Shown: positions 8,938-18,557 of the stretch, piece by piece | How the letters are laid out: each line of letters begins with the position of its first letter | Position numbering within the stretch: the stretch's first letter is position 1 | Origin: Bacteroidota bacterium | GTDB taxonomy: Bacteria > Bacteroidota > Bacteroidia > Chitinophagales > Chitinophagaceae | Assembly: GCA_016866355.1 (NCBI GenBank) | Contig: VGMN01000009.1 | Coordinates: 1-64,000 of the forward strand | DNA: 64,000 nt | Direction of reading: 5' to 3' | Position numbers and translations under genes: made by a program | The notes under the pieces: generated by a model | Database searches by the model: none | Seen by the model: the letters and a program-made list of their open reading frames with translations, nothing else | Told to the model about the DNA's origin: nothing

Positions 8938-10041
8938 TTATGGTCTACTTAAATCACGTAAATGAGATACATGCGATACTAAAGCCATCCGCATACGCGG
9001 ATATTCGATGTAGGGGATTTGAAATTGTGAACATGTTTCACGGATAATTTTACTTATAGCAGGATAATGAATGTGGGATATCCGAGGAAACAAATGATGC
9101 TCAACTTGGAAATTTAATCCACCCAACCACCATGAAATGAACTGATTATGTGTGGCAAAATTTGCAGTGGTTTTTAGTTGATGTATAGCCCACTCTTCTT
9201 CAACTGGTAGTGACTTTTGATTAGCATGAATAAACTTGGTGTCTTCAACTGTATGGGCCAATTGAAAAACGATGCTCAAAATAAATCCGGTAAATAGCCC
9301 AAATGCCAAAAATCCGAAAAGCCAAGCTTTAAATCCAAGAACACTAATAGGAATAGCAATAAAAAAGACAAAATGTGTAGCCTTAAAGAACCAAAAAGAG
9401 AGATGATCTTGAATTTTCATTGGTTTGAGTGGAACGTCGCCAATTCGCTTGGTAAAGTATTTCTTATAATCAGTAAAAAATATCCACCATAAATAAAGTA
9501 ATGAATAAGCCGCCCAAAAATACCAGTGTTGATATTTATGAATTTTGTAAAAGGTTTGTGAGTCACATAAACGGAGCAGTGGTCTCGCTTCAATATCATC
9601 ATCTACACCATCAATATTTGTATAGGTGTGATGAATAATATTATGCTTGGTTTTCCACATAAAATTATTGGCGCCTAACATATTTAAGGTAAGTCCGGCT
9701 AGCTTATTAACCCATGCCCGACTACTAAAGGAACCGTGAATGCCATCATGCATGATATTAAAACCAACCGCAGCCGTTAGCCCACCGAGCACTAAACATT
9801 CAAGGATTGCAAAAATGGTGGGTGGTGTAAAAAAAACTAAATGGCTATATACCAACACATAAGCGCATAGTAAAATAACTGCCTTACTATACAGCTTCCA
9901 ATTTCCTGTACTTTTCAACTCACGTGACTCAAAGTATTCGGAAATACGCTGTTTTAATTCAGCATGAAATGACTGTAATACATTATCACCAGTAGAGGAT
10001 GAACATGATGTTTTACTGCCCTTGAATTTGGGAAGTTGCAT
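8938..10041 (-). CDS. Membrane fatty-acid desaturase (acyl-lipid/linoleoyl-CoA type)
   Basis: A 367-residue integral membrane di-iron desaturase. The three histidine boxes are intact: HDGIHG at 98-103, HNIIHH at 133-138 and QVEHH at 312-316. The Gln in the third box is typical of front-end (delta-5/delta-6-like) desaturases and related bacterial acyl desaturases. Several hydrophobic segments flank the boxes. It should introduce a double bond into membrane acyl chains, often in cold adaptation. Unlike eukaryotic front-end desaturases it has no N-terminal cytochrome b5 domain. It is divergent from the TspO-like gene across 156 bases that I could not resolve into promoter elements. Confidence 0.9.
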   Translation of the reverse strand: MQLPKFKGSKTSCSSSTGDNVLQSFHAELKQRISEYFESRELKSTGNWKLYSKAVILLCAYVLVYSHLVFFTPPTIFAILECLVLGGLTAAVGFNIMHDGIHGSFSSRAWVNKLAGLTLNMLGANNFMWKTKHNIIHHTYTNIDGVDDDIEARPLLRLCDSQTFYKIHKYQHWYFWAAYSLLYLWWIFFTDYKKYFTKRIGDVPLKPMKIQDHLSFWFFKATHFVFFIAIPISVLGFKAWLFGFLAFGLFTGFILSIVFQLAHTVEDTKFIHANQKSLPVEEEWAIHQLKTTANFATHNQFISWWLGGLNFQVEHHLFPRISHIHYPAISKIIRETCSQFQIPYIEYPRMRMALVSHVSHLRDLSRP

Positions 10042-10197
10042 AACAGGGGGTATTAATAGGCTCTAAAGATAGCCATTCAACAGTTAAAACCTATTCAATT
10101 AGCTTTTTGCTATATAATCACGTAAATGCTGGATTGGTTTCGCAATAACATGGAAGTTAATTAGATTTTATAAATTCGAACGGTATAAAAAATTAAC

Positions 10198-10926
10198 ATG
10201 CTTAAAAACAACAGAATCCACTACTTCAATCTGTTATTTCTATTATTTACTCTTTATATAAACTATGCCTCAGTAACTGGAGGTCTGGGTGGAAAATCAA
10301 TTCGAGAATTGTCGGATAAATACAACAATCTCTTTACTCCAGCTCCCCAGACCTTTGGAATTTGGAGTATCATTTATACGCTTCTTCTAATTAGTACTGT
10401 TCGCTCGCTTTTTTCTAAAAAAAATAGTGCTAGCAACTGCTCGTACTATTTTATAGCTAGTTGTATACTCAATGCAGGTTGGATAATTGCCTGGCAATTA
10501 GAGTACATTACGCTATCGCTTATTATCATGCTTAGCTTACTAATGGTACTTGTAAAAATAACCCTACAACAAAATGAGGAAACCCTACTAATTGAAAAGC
10601 TTGCTTTTGGAATTTACTTGGGCTGGATATGCATTGCTACCATTGCAAATACAACAACGCAAATAGTAGCACTTAATTTTTCCCTCCCTATTAACCTACA
10701 GATCTACATAACACATGCCATTATTTTAATAGGAACGGGAATAACTTTATGGGTTGCTGCAACACTTAAGAATTGGACAGTTCTGCTTCCGGTGATATGG
10801 GCGTTTTATGGAATCTACAGCAAGAGAAACTCAGATTTTCCCACCATTGCGATTGTTGCTGCTGGTAGTGCTATATTTATAGTATTAATTACAATAGTGC
10901 ATTTTTTAAAAAAACAAATTAAGTAG
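10198..10926 (+). CDS. TspO/MBR-related tryptophan-rich membrane protein
   Basis: A 242-residue polytopic membrane protein with seven or so hydrophobic segments. The N-terminal part carries NLFTPAPQTFGIWSIIYTLL (about residues 42-61), which matches the conserved AP.P.TF.IWS.IY segment of Bacteroidota proteins annotated as tryptophan-rich sensory protein/TspO-related. It is longer than classical five-helix TspO (about 160 residues), so it belongs to the extended TspO-like group and not to the porphyrin-binding core family. A role in tetrapyrrole or light sensing is possible but not shown. It is followed after 15 bases by a membrane-anchored protein of unknown function. Confidence 0.7.
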   Translation: MLKNNRIHYFNLLFLLFTLYINYASVTGGLGGKSIRELSDKYNNLFTPAPQTFGIWSIIYTLLLISTVRSLFSKKNSASNCSYYFIASCILNAGWIIAWQLEYITLSLIIMLSLLMVLVKITLQQNEETLLIEKLAFGIYLGWICIATIANTTTQIVALNFSLPINLQIYITHAIILIGTGITLWVAATLKNWTVLLPVIWAFYGIYSKRNSDFPTIAIVAAGSAIFIVLITIVHFLKKQIK

Positions 10927-10941
10927 TGTAACCTTACCCTT

Positions 10942-11739
10942 ATGGAAGTTCATCATCCTTCTCATCCTACTCATAAAAAGAAAGCTAAAGAATATTTAGT
11001 TGAGTTTTTCATGCTGTTCACTGCCGTGACGTTGGGATTTTTTGCCGAAAATGTAAGAGAAATCTATGTCGAAAAAGAAAGAGCGCATGAGTATGTTACA
11101 CGCCTTGAAGTAGACATCAAGAGTAATATATATTTCATTGATTCGCTGCTGAACTTCAATTATGGTATTGAGTATCAAATGGACTCTGTTTTAGTAGAAT
11201 TAACTAGCAATAAAAATAGCTTTGATCTGGCTTTTTTCTATAACCATGTTTATGGAGGTTTCCCTCGATTCCTAAGCAAGAATGACACCTATGAACAAAT
11301 GAAAAGTGCGGGCTTTTTGCGTTATATTAAAGATCCTGCATTACTAGCATTGATCATTGACTATTCAAATGAAGCAGAAGCAGCAGAATACAGAAGTCGT
11401 GAACAAGAGGCCAGCTATTTATTAGGAGAATATGCATCACTACTAATTAAATGGCAACCAGCGACCGTAAGCATCAAAAAATATCTCCAAAACTTTGAAT
11501 CCAGTAAAGAACGCCTAGGCGTACCAGATAGCTTAGCCGTACAATTGGGAAAAATAGCTAATTATAAAGAGGAACAGCCTATTTTCATTAGTGGTGTAAA
11601 CCTTGAAGCCTTTAAAAAAGAGATAATCCCTGCCATGGGAAGAAGGCTGGGGTTGATGAAAACTACACTCAGTTTTTTACAACGAACAAAATCAAAGGGA
11701 TTACAAGTACTTAGCTACCTGGAGGACCACCACAACTGA
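10942..11739 (+). CDS. Membrane-anchored protein of unknown function (DUF6090-like)
   Basis: A 265-residue protein with a basic, His-rich N-terminus (HHPSHPTHKKKAKEYLVEFF), one membrane segment (about residues 22-40, MLFTAVTLGFFAENVREIY) and a long charged, helix-rich domain. This architecture, especially the LGFFAENVRE pattern right after a membrane helix, recurs in Bacteroidota hypothetical proteins of the DUF6090 type. The globular domain is probably periplasmic. No catalytic motif is visible. It lies between the TspO-like gene and the DUF5916 gene on the same strand, with 62 bases before the latter. Confidence 0.65.
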   Translation: MEVHHPSHPTHKKKAKEYLVEFFMLFTAVTLGFFAENVREIYVEKERAHEYVTRLEVDIKSNIYFIDSLLNFNYGIEYQMDSVLVELTSNKNSFDLAFFYNHVYGGFPRFLSKNDTYEQMKSAGFLRYIKDPALLALIIDYSNEAEAAEYRSREQEASYLLGEYASLLIKWQPATVSIKKYLQNFESSKERLGVPDSLAVQLGKIANYKEEQPIFISGVNLEAFKKEIIPAMGRRLGLMKTTLSFLQRTKSKGLQVLSYLEDHHN

Positions 11740-11801
11740 TTGCCGACCATTTATCATTTTATTTTGCTCAACCGATCAGAATAAAGGAGTTTTGCGTCCA
11801 C

Positions 11802-14285
11802 ATGCAAAAACTAATCTTTTTCATTTTTGTTTTACTCGTAAGTTCTACGACTATACCTGCACAACAAGGAGTAAGCCTCCGCAAAGCAGCAGCCGTTCGT
11901 ACTACACAAGCACCAAAAATTGATGGGAAAATTTCCGACTCTGTTTGGCAACTTGCAACACCGCTCACTGACTTTATTATCAATTCCCCTGACTTCGGCA
12001 AACCATCAAAACTTAATACCAAAGTTTGGATTTTATACGATGATGTAGCGCTTTATATAGCTGCAAAATTAGTAGATGACCCCTCTCTTATTCGAAAACA
12101 GTTGACAGCTCGGGATGGTGAACAAAGACAAGATGTTGACTACTTTGCTACATTTATTGATACGTACAATGATAACCAAAACGGTTTTCAATTTGTGGTT
12201 ACCAGCCGAAATGTCCAAACAGATGGAAGGCTTTCCCCTTCCATCCAAAGTCAATTTGGACCACCCAGTGATTATAGTTGGGATGCTGTATGGGAGAGTA
12301 ATGTTCAAATCACTGCTGATGGCTGGACCGTTGAAATACGTATACCGTATATTTCACTACGCTTTTCCAAAGCAGTGGAACAATCATGGGGTATAAACTT
12401 CCAACGATTCAGCAGAAGACTTAATGAAAGTAGTTATTGGAATTCGATTGATCCAAACGAAGCTGGTTTTGTCAACCAATTTGGTGATCTTACAGGTATT
12501 AGTGGTATTGAACCCCCACTTAGACTTTCAGTATTACCCTATGTAACGGCTGGCTTTAGAAATACGCCCACCACTAAAGGTGTTGTGAAAGAAAGCTTAC
12601 GAAATGGCGGGATGGATTTAAAATGGGGCGTAAATGAAAGTTTTACGCTGGATGCCACGTTAGTACCTGATTTTGGACAAGTGATTTCAGATAATGTAAT
12701 TCTTAACCTCTCTCCATTTGAAGTACGTTTTCAAGAAAATAGACCCTTTTTTACAGAAGGAACAGAGCTATTTAATAAAGCCGGTCTATTTTATAGTAGA
12801 AGAATAGGACTCACGCCCAGGGGATACTGGGGAGTAAAAAATAGGGTGGCAAATGATCCTACTCTTAGAATCATTAACAATCCAGGGATAACACAATTAA
12901 TAAACGCCTCTAAGTTTTCTGGTAGGAATAAAAAGAATTTAGGCATCGCCGTTTTTAATGCGGTAAGCGCCCCCATGTCTGCAACTATTGAAAATATAAC
13001 AACTGGAAAAAGAGAAAATATAGAAACGGAACCGCTAACCAATTACAATCTCATAGTACTGGACCAAGCCATGAAAGGGCGCTCGTCAGTAACATTTACA
13101 AATACTAATGTAGTAAGAAGCGGGATTACACGTGATGCCAATGTTTCCGCGCTGGACTTTGCACTATTTGATAAAAATAATCGTTACTCCATTGCAGGCA
13201 CGGCAAGATACAGCACCGTTAAAAGTCAAGATCCCTATGACGGCTTTACCACTCGTTTAAGTTTTAGAAAAGTAAGCGGAAAGATTCAATTCAGTTTAGC
13301 ACAGAGTATTGAGTCAGATCGGTATGATCCAAATGACTTAGGATTTCTTCAGGCACCCAATGAGGTTAATACTATTTTGAATGCCAGCTATAATCAATTC
13401 ACTCCCACAAAAAAATTCCTTAGCTACCGTTACACAATCAAAGCATCTAATTCCTATCTATACAAACCTTTTGCATGGCGTGAAGTAGAAATTGGTGCAA
13501 GTGCTTTTTATTTTCTGAAGAATTTCTGGGACGTCAGTATTCAATATGCATCTAAACCTACTTGGCAAAACGACTTTTTTGAATTACGAACCCCAGGACG
13601 TTCCGTTCGGTCAATGCCATGGCACTATGTTGGTTTTTCAGGAAGTACAGACAGTCGAAAAAGATTTTTTATAAGTGCAGAGGGGGGATACGCAACCACC
13701 CCTGCTTTCAATGATGCTGAATTTATTCGGTATGAGTTTGCGTTTCGATACCGCTTTAATGATTGGTTTAGTCTTACACTTGGAAGCGAGGGTAGTCAAG
13801 ACATGGGAAATGTAGGTTACGCATTCCGGAGAGAAACAAATGGAGAACCTATTATTGGGTGGCGTGATGTTTTTCAGCATACTACTCTGTTAACCGGACT
13901 ACTCAACTTTACACCACGTATGTTTCTTACGCTTAGAGCCAGACATTACTGGAGTAAAGTTTCATATGAAAAATTCTTTAACGTTGATGCAAAAGGCTAT
14001 TGGATTGACAGACCCTTTATTACAGGAGTTGATAATAATTATAACGCCTATAACCTGGATGTATTTTACACTTGGGATTTTATGTATGGTAGTCGCTTAA
14101 TTATTGGTTGGAAAAATTGGATGCCTTTAGATTATAGCATCGATGGAAGCCGATTCCAAACCTATGGAAAAAACCTAAGACAAGTCCTTACCATTCAACA
14201 GGGAAAAGAATTAACTGCCAGACTAATTTATTTTCTGGATTATCAAAAGCTCAAAAGAAAGAATAAGACGTCAATCAATCTGTAA
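11802..14285 (+). CDS. DUF5916 outer-membrane protein with CBM9-like N-terminus
   Basis: An 827-residue exported protein. It has a signal peptide (about residues 1-20, ending IPAQ-Q). It is followed by a family-9 carbohydrate-binding-like sandwich (APKIDGKISDSVWQLATPL, then WILYDDVALYIAAKL) and a long C-terminal part of alternating aromatic strands typical of the DUF5916 outer-membrane barrel. The usual family length is 750-850. These proteins are frequent in Bacteroidota and are thought to be surface proteins linked to uptake or secretion; no substrate is known. It ends 4 bases from the convergent Gfo/Idh/MocA gene. Confidence 0.85.
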   Translation: MQKLIFFIFVLLVSSTTIPAQQGVSLRKAAAVRTTQAPKIDGKISDSVWQLATPLTDFIINSPDFGKPSKLNTKVWILYDDVALYIAAKLVDDPSLIRKQLTARDGEQRQDVDYFATFIDTYNDNQNGFQFVVTSRNVQTDGRLSPSIQSQFGPPSDYSWDAVWESNVQITADGWTVEIRIPYISLRFSKAVEQSWGINFQRFSRRLNESSYWNSIDPNEAGFVNQFGDLTGISGIEPPLRLSVLPYVTAGFRNTPTTKGVVKESLRNGGMDLKWGVNESFTLDATLVPDFGQVISDNVILNLSPFEVRFQENRPFFTEGTELFNKAGLFYSRRIGLTPRGYWGVKNRVANDPTLRIINNPGITQLINASKFSGRNKKNLGIAVFNAVSAPMSATIENITTGKRENIETEPLTNYNLIVLDQAMKGRSSVTFTNTNVVRSGITRDANVSALDFALFDKNNRYSIAGTARYSTVKSQDPYDGFTTRLSFRKVSGKIQFSLAQSIESDRYDPNDLGFLQAPNEVNTILNASYNQFTPTKKFLSYRYTIKASNSYLYKPFAWREVEIGASAFYFLKNFWDVSIQYASKPTWQNDFFELRTPGRSVRSMPWHYVGFSGSTDSRKRFFISAEGGYATTPAFNDAEFIRYEFAFRYRFNDWFSLTLGSEGSQDMGNVGYAFRRETNGEPIIGWRDVFQHTTLLTGLLNFTPRMFLTLRARHYWSKVSYEKFFNVDAKGYWIDRPFITGVDNNYNAYNLDVFYTWDFMYGSRLIIGWKNWMPLDYSIDGSRFQTYGKNLRQVLTIQQGKELTARLIYFLDYQKLKRKNKTSINL

Positions 14286-14289
14286 TAAA

Positions 14290-15633
14290 TCAGAAGATCC
14301 TGTAAGCGCCACTCAAGTACACATTAGCCTCGGCTTCACTAAATGCAGATTGTTCTTTATTGTAATGCAAGGTTTTACCCGGGAAGCGGCCGGCAATAAC
14401 GCCTAACAGTATTGTTTCGGTAAGTTTTGCAGCATAGGTAAAGGGTGCTGAACAAGTGGCTTTTCCCAAACAGGCATTTATAAATTCATGATAGTGAAGT
14501 GGAGATTCTTTGGCGTAATCACGAATGGGTTGACCTAAACTACCTGATGGGTCAAATTGCTTGATATCATATTCTGCAGTTGTTTCTCCAACCAATAAGC
14601 GAGGTAGTTGCATAAAATGGGGAAGCAATAACCGTTTACCATTTTCTCCAATGAATATAGCTCCCTGGTCTGGCAATGAAACGCCAGCCGGTAATGTTAG
14701 TTCTGTTGAAGCGGCAGGCCCTTCGACACCATCATACCAGACCCATTCAAAAACAGGTGTGGTATAAGCGGTTCCTTCAAATGTATAGCTAACAATATTA
14801 CGTTCAGGATAACCAAAGCCAGTTGCGGGGCGGCAGTTATTGGTTATAGTACTTGGTACACCTAGCGCTAATGCATTGTAGGGAGTATCAAAAATATGAA
14901 CCCCCATATCGCCCAATGTAGCACAACCATAGTCCACCAACTTGCGCCAATTTCCAGGATGATAATACCCTTTCTTATACGGTCTCTCTGGTGAAGTACC
15001 CAGCCATAAATTCCAATCAAGTGTAGTAGGTATCGGATCCTCTCCCACTGGTGTTGGACCATTATAGCCCCAATTCTTATTTGACCAAGCAATTACTTTG
15101 CTCACTTTGCCAATCAATCCGCCTCGTATTAAAAGTGTAGCAAGTTTATAATCATAAAAGGAATGAACTTGGATTCCCATTTGTGTAACTAGTCTCTTTT
15201 TTTCAGCAACACGACGCATCTCTCTCGATTCAGCTACATAATGTGTCAACGGCTTTTGACAATACACTGCTTTCCCATGTTTCATAGCTAGTAATGATGC
15301 TGGGGCATGCGTATGATCAGGAGTGGATATCACTACTGCATCAATTTTTCGATGAATTTTTTTAAACAGCAATCGATAGTCAGTAAAAATTGTGGCATTG
15401 GGAAATAGCTTCTGCGCTGCAGCCAAATAATTTTGATCTACATCACAAAGAGCAACTACTTCAACTTGAGGATGAGAAGCAATAGCCTTTAAATCTTCCA
15501 TACCCATATTACCCACACCAATATGTGCAGTGCGAATAATGGATTTGCCAGCACCGCGTGACCAACTTGACAGCGGAAGCAATGAGGCACCTAGCGCCAT
15601 AGTAGATAGTTTTACAAACTCGCGTTTTTCCAT
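14290..15633 (-). CDS. Gfo/Idh/MocA family oxidoreductase, probably exported
   Basis: A 447-residue NAD(P)-dependent sugar oxidoreductase. The N-terminus (MEKREFVKLSTMALGASLLP) resembles the weak Tat-type leaders common on Bacteroidota members of this family. The Rossmann motif GVGNMG is at 39-44, and the cofactor/catalytic CQKP (variant of EKP) is at 125-128. It is the last gene of an operon with two DUF1080 proteins, separated by one base. In characterised Bacteroides systems, Gfo/Idh/MocA enzymes and DUF1080 hydrolases cooperate in oxidising glycosides to 3-keto forms and cleaving them. This enzyme is therefore a candidate glycoside 3-dehydrogenase; the substrate is not determined. Confidence 0.88.
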   Translation of the reverse strand: MEKREFVKLSTMALGASLLPLSSWSRGAGKSIIRTAHIGVGNMGMEDLKAIASHPQVEVVALCDVDQNYLAAAQKLFPNATIFTDYRLLFKKIHRKIDAVVISTPDHTHAPASLLAMKHGKAVYCQKPLTHYVAESREMRRVAEKKRLVTQMGIQVHSFYDYKLATLLIRGGLIGKVSKVIAWSNKNWGYNGPTPVGEDPIPTTLDWNLWLGTSPERPYKKGYYHPGNWRKLVDYGCATLGDMGVHIFDTPYNALALGVPSTITNNCRPATGFGYPERNIVSYTFEGTAYTTPVFEWVWYDGVEGPAASTELTLPAGVSLPDQGAIFIGENGKRLLLPHFMQLPRLLVGETTAEYDIKQFDPSGSLGQPIRDYAKESPLHYHEFINACLGKATCSAPFTYAAKLTETILLGVIAGRFPGKTLHYNKEQSAFSEAEANVYLSGAYRIF

Positions 15634-15634
15634 A

Positions 15635-16402
15635 TTAAAGAGGCTTAATTCTTATATTTCTAAACCACAATGAACTTCCATGATCCTGAAATCCAATAAA
15701 CCCTTTTTTGAACTTCCCGTAATCAGGAGAAAGTCCCCATTTTCCACTTGATTTTTTTGCCATCCAATCCGCTGACCAAGGAGCAAAGCGAACTATTAAT
15801 TTTCCATTTAACCAGTGCTGTACTTCTTTTTCAGTAAAAATTATTCGGGTTTCATTCCACTCGCCAGCTGGACGGGTTGCTTTTTGTGTTGCATCAGGTG
15901 GGTACATTGCGTAGTCTGCTCCGGTGGATTGCAAGGGTTGCAGTTTATGCGGATCTACTGTAACTCCTATACTTTTATTATACGCAGTGATATCATGAAA
16001 ATCCGTGTAATGTTCGTCATCAATTAATTGATACTCCGGTGCTACCTCTGGAATTCCGCGATACCCTTCAGCAATGTGATAAAAAATTCCGCTATTACCA
16101 CCCGGAGGAATTTTCCATTCTACTACTAATTCAAAATTGTCAAATTCACGCGCTCCATAAATTATATCACGACTCCCCTTATAATCATAATCTTTTTCTA
16201 AGATCATTTTTGTGCTGAACGTCATTTCACCATTCACTACGCCCCAACCAGGCGGAAGTGACTTTCCATTGTAGGCTCGCCAACCTCCCAATGACTTACC
16301 GTCAAACAATTGAATCCATTGATTAGCTGAAGCATTTTTTTTAGGGGCCTGGCAGCCTGCAAAGATTGAGCAAGCAAGAAAAAGCAGCGTAACGTATCTC
16401 AT
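15635..16402 (-). CDS. DUF1080 lipoprotein (3-keto-disaccharide hydrolase family)
   Basis: A 255-residue lipoprotein with a lipobox ending at the Cys in FLACSIFAGC. The mature part is a DUF1080/3-keto-disaccharide hydrolase domain, a concanavalin-like sandwich, with WIQLFDGKSLGGWRAY, GEMTF, the FELVVEWKIPPGGNSGIFYH core, WNETRIIF and HWLNGK. Members of this family cleave 3-keto-glycosides by an elimination-type reaction. It has one base of spacing from both neighbours (Gfo/Idh/MocA downstream, the second DUF1080 protein upstream), indicating one transcript. It is probably attached to the periplasmic face or cell surface. Confidence 0.88.
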   Translation of the reverse strand: MRYVTLLFLACSIFAGCQAPKKNASANQWIQLFDGKSLGGWRAYNGKSLPPGWGVVNGEMTFSTKMILEKDYDYKGSRDIIYGAREFDNFELVVEWKIPPGGNSGIFYHIAEGYRGIPEVAPEYQLIDDEHYTDFHDITAYNKSIGVTVDPHKLQPLQSTGADYAMYPPDATQKATRPAGEWNETRIIFTEKEVQHWLNGKLIVRFAPWSADWMAKKSSGKWGLSPDYGKFKKGFIGFQDHGSSLWFRNIRIKPL

Positions 16403-16403
16403 A

Positions 16404-17006
16404 TTATAATTCTCTAATTTTTAAATTATTCCAACGCACTTTAATGCCTCCTCCAGAATGAATCTGCAAGGCAATCCCTCCCTCGCCTGCGCCAATTTTA
16501 TCATCCTGCAATTGAACCATTTTGTGACCATTTAAATACGTGGTAACTTGATTCCCTTTGACTTTAATCGTAAGTTGATTCCATTCTTCCATTTTTAAAT
16601 ACTTTTCATTTTTAGGTGTTGGCTTAATGAGCCAGCCGCGACCGTAGGACTCATAAATGCCCCCTGTATGTTGCCCCGGTGGCGCTACCTCCACCTGCCA
16701 CCCCTTAATTATTGTTCCTTTTACTGAAGAACGAAAAAACACACCACTGTTCCCATTAGCTTCCTGTTTAAATGCAAGTTTCAATATAAAATTTTTGTAC
16801 GCCTTTATGGTTGACAAATAACCATACTCCTTGTCTGGTCCGCTCTCACAAACCAAATCGCCATGGTCCACATACCACTTTTCAGTACCATGCACTTGCC
16901 AACCAGTTAGATCTTTTCCATTGAATAACTTCGATTGAGCATTCAATTGCTGAAAGCCCAGCAGCATCACTACAAGCAATAGGTAGGGTGTGATCTTTGT
17001 AATCAT
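16404..17006 (-). CDS. DUF1080 exported protein (3-keto-disaccharide hydrolase family)
   Basis: A 200-residue protein with a cleavable signal peptide (about residues 1-23, ending LNA-Q) and one DUF1080 domain: LFNGKDLTGWQVH, GDLVCESG, LAFKQEANGNSGVFFR, WNQLTIKVKG and TYLNGHKMV. Sequence and length differ from the adjacent lipoprotein, so the pair is not a recent duplication. It is the first gene of the operon, and the 92 bases before the divergent di-heme peroxidase should carry its promoter. It is expected to act in the periplasm on 3-keto sugars made by the Gfo/Idh/MocA partner. Confidence 0.87.
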   Translation of the reverse strand: MITKITPYLLLVVMLLGFQQLNAQSKLFNGKDLTGWQVHGTEKWYVDHGDLVCESGPDKEYGYLSTIKAYKNFILKLAFKQEANGNSGVFFRSSVKGTIIKGWQVEVAPPGQHTGGIYESYGRGWLIKPTPKNEKYLKMEEWNQLTIKVKGNQVTTYLNGHKMVQLQDDKIGAGEGGIALQIHSGGGIKVRWNNLKIREL

Positions 17007-17098
17007 TAAATTAAGATATGAATTTTATAACAATTATATACCTTACTAAATTAAACTACCACCTCCCAATCAGGTCTTAGTTTTACCAGTTGAGTCAA

Positions 17099-18289
17099 AT
17101 GAAAAAAATAAGTACCCTTACGCTAATCCTTAGTGCCGGAACATTACTTGTTAATGGTGTTGGATGTAAAAAAGACAACACTACGCTGGACGCTTATCCA
17201 GCAATCAAAGCAACATTTGGTTCTCAAATTGATCCCGCCAATCTTGCCAATTATGCAAATCAAGGGAAACCCGCCTATATATTAAAAGACAATACTGCCG
17301 GGAATAATATCACTAACGCAAAAGCTACATTAGGAAGAGTTTTATTTTATGATAAGCAGTTAAGTATTAATAACACCGTCTCCTGTGGAAGTTGTCATAT
17401 TCAAAAGTTTGCATTTGGGGATACCGCTCTTGCCAGTTTAGGAGTGGATAACGGAAGAACCGGGCGTCATTCGATGCGGCTGATCAATGCACGCTTTAGC
17501 AATGAGGCTAAGTTTTTTTGGGACGAAAGAGCCGTAACATTAGAGCAGCAAACTACAAAGCCTATTCAAGATCATGCAGAAATGGGGTTTAGTGGTCAAA
17601 ATGGACGTCCCGCCCTGGCTACATTACTCACTAAATTGCAAAATATAGACTACTATAAAGAATTGTTTCAGTTTGTGTATGGCAATCAAACTATAACGGA
17701 GGCACGCTTGCAAGAGTGCTTAGCACAATTTGTTCGTAGTATTCAATCATTTGACTCAAAGTATGATGTTGGAAGAGCACAAGTAGCGCAAGAAGAACAA
17801 GCATTTCCCAATTTTACCCAACAAGAAAATATGGGAAAGAACATGTTTTTGATACCCACACAATTTAATGCTACTGGAGTACGCACTGGAGGAGGTTTGG
17901 GATGTGCCGGTTGTCATGCAGCTCCTGAGTTTGATATTAATCCCAACACAGGTAATAATGGAATTATTGGCAACTTAAATGCACCAGGCATAGATATAAA
18001 TAATACCAGGGCCCCCTCACTAAGAGATCTTGTTGGAATTAATGGACAACCTAACGGACCCATGATGCATACAGGAGGAATTAGAACATTGCAAGCAGCT
18101 ATTGGCCATTATGGACAAATTAATATTGCGCCAGGTAATACCAGACTCGATCAGCGGCTAAGACCTAATGGTTTTGGACAAAACCTAAACTTGAATCAAC
18201 AAGAGGTGGATGCGGTAATTGCGTTTTTAAAAACACTGACAGGATCAGTTGTCTATACAGATCAGAAATGGGCCAACCCATTTAAGTAG
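17099..18289 (+). CDS. Di-heme cytochrome c peroxidase family lipoprotein
   Basis: A 396-residue exported protein with a possible lipobox (VNGVGC, Cys 23) and two c-type heme sites: CGSCH at 96-100 and CAGCH in the second half (about residue 272). Segments such as LGRVLFYDKQLSINNTVSC and MRLINARFSNEAKFFWDERA match the bacterial di-heme cytochrome c peroxidase/MauG superfamily. It should reduce hydrogen peroxide or oxidise a partner in the periplasm. The ATG at 17099 is chosen over a TTG three codons upstream because the signal sequence (MKKIS) begins there. A GH29 remnant follows after 9 bases. Confidence 0.9.
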   Translation: MKKISTLTLILSAGTLLVNGVGCKKDNTTLDAYPAIKATFGSQIDPANLANYANQGKPAYILKDNTAGNNITNAKATLGRVLFYDKQLSINNTVSCGSCHIQKFAFGDTALASLGVDNGRTGRHSMRLINARFSNEAKFFWDERAVTLEQQTTKPIQDHAEMGFSGQNGRPALATLLTKLQNIDYYKELFQFVYGNQTITEARLQECLAQFVRSIQSFDSKYDVGRAQVAQEEQAFPNFTQQENMGKNMFLIPTQFNATGVRTGGGLGCAGCHAAPEFDINPNTGNNGIIGNLNAPGIDINNTRAPSLRDLVGINGQPNGPMMHTGGIRTLQAAIGHYGQINIAPGNTRLDQRLRPNGFGQNLNLNQQEVDAVIAFLKTLTGSVVYTDQKWANPFK

Positions 18290-18298
18290 GTTTGCAGT

Positions 18299-18493
18299 AT
18301 GATTAAAAAATCACTATTACTACTCTGTGCAATTGGTATAGCATTCAACCTGTTTGCACAGCTCCCATCAAATTCACCTAAACCCTCCCCTGCTCAACTT
18401 GACTGGCACCAATTGGAATATTACTGGTTTGCACATTTTGGACCGAATACCTTTTCAGGTGAAGAATGGGGTACAGTCAGTGAATCCGCCTAA
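18299..18493 (+). pseudogene. N-terminal stub of an alpha-L-fucosidase-like GH29 protein
   Basis: A 64-codon frame with an intact signal peptide (about residues 1-20, ending LFA-Q) followed by PSPAQLDWHQLEYYWFAHF and GPNTFSGEEWG. These match the opening of the catalytic barrel of Bacteroidota GH29-type alpha-L-fucosidases, which are normally 450-700 residues long. The frame stops shortly after this motif and no frame in the next 64 bases continues the homology before the DUF6370 gene begins. The rest of the gene has apparently been deleted, so no active enzyme can be made, although a secreted 44-residue peptide could still be expressed. Confidence 0.75.
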
Positions 18494-18557
18494 CTATTTA
18501 ATACAACAAATTTGGATGAAAATCTTATAGAGCCTGTTCATTAATAAAACAACTACT

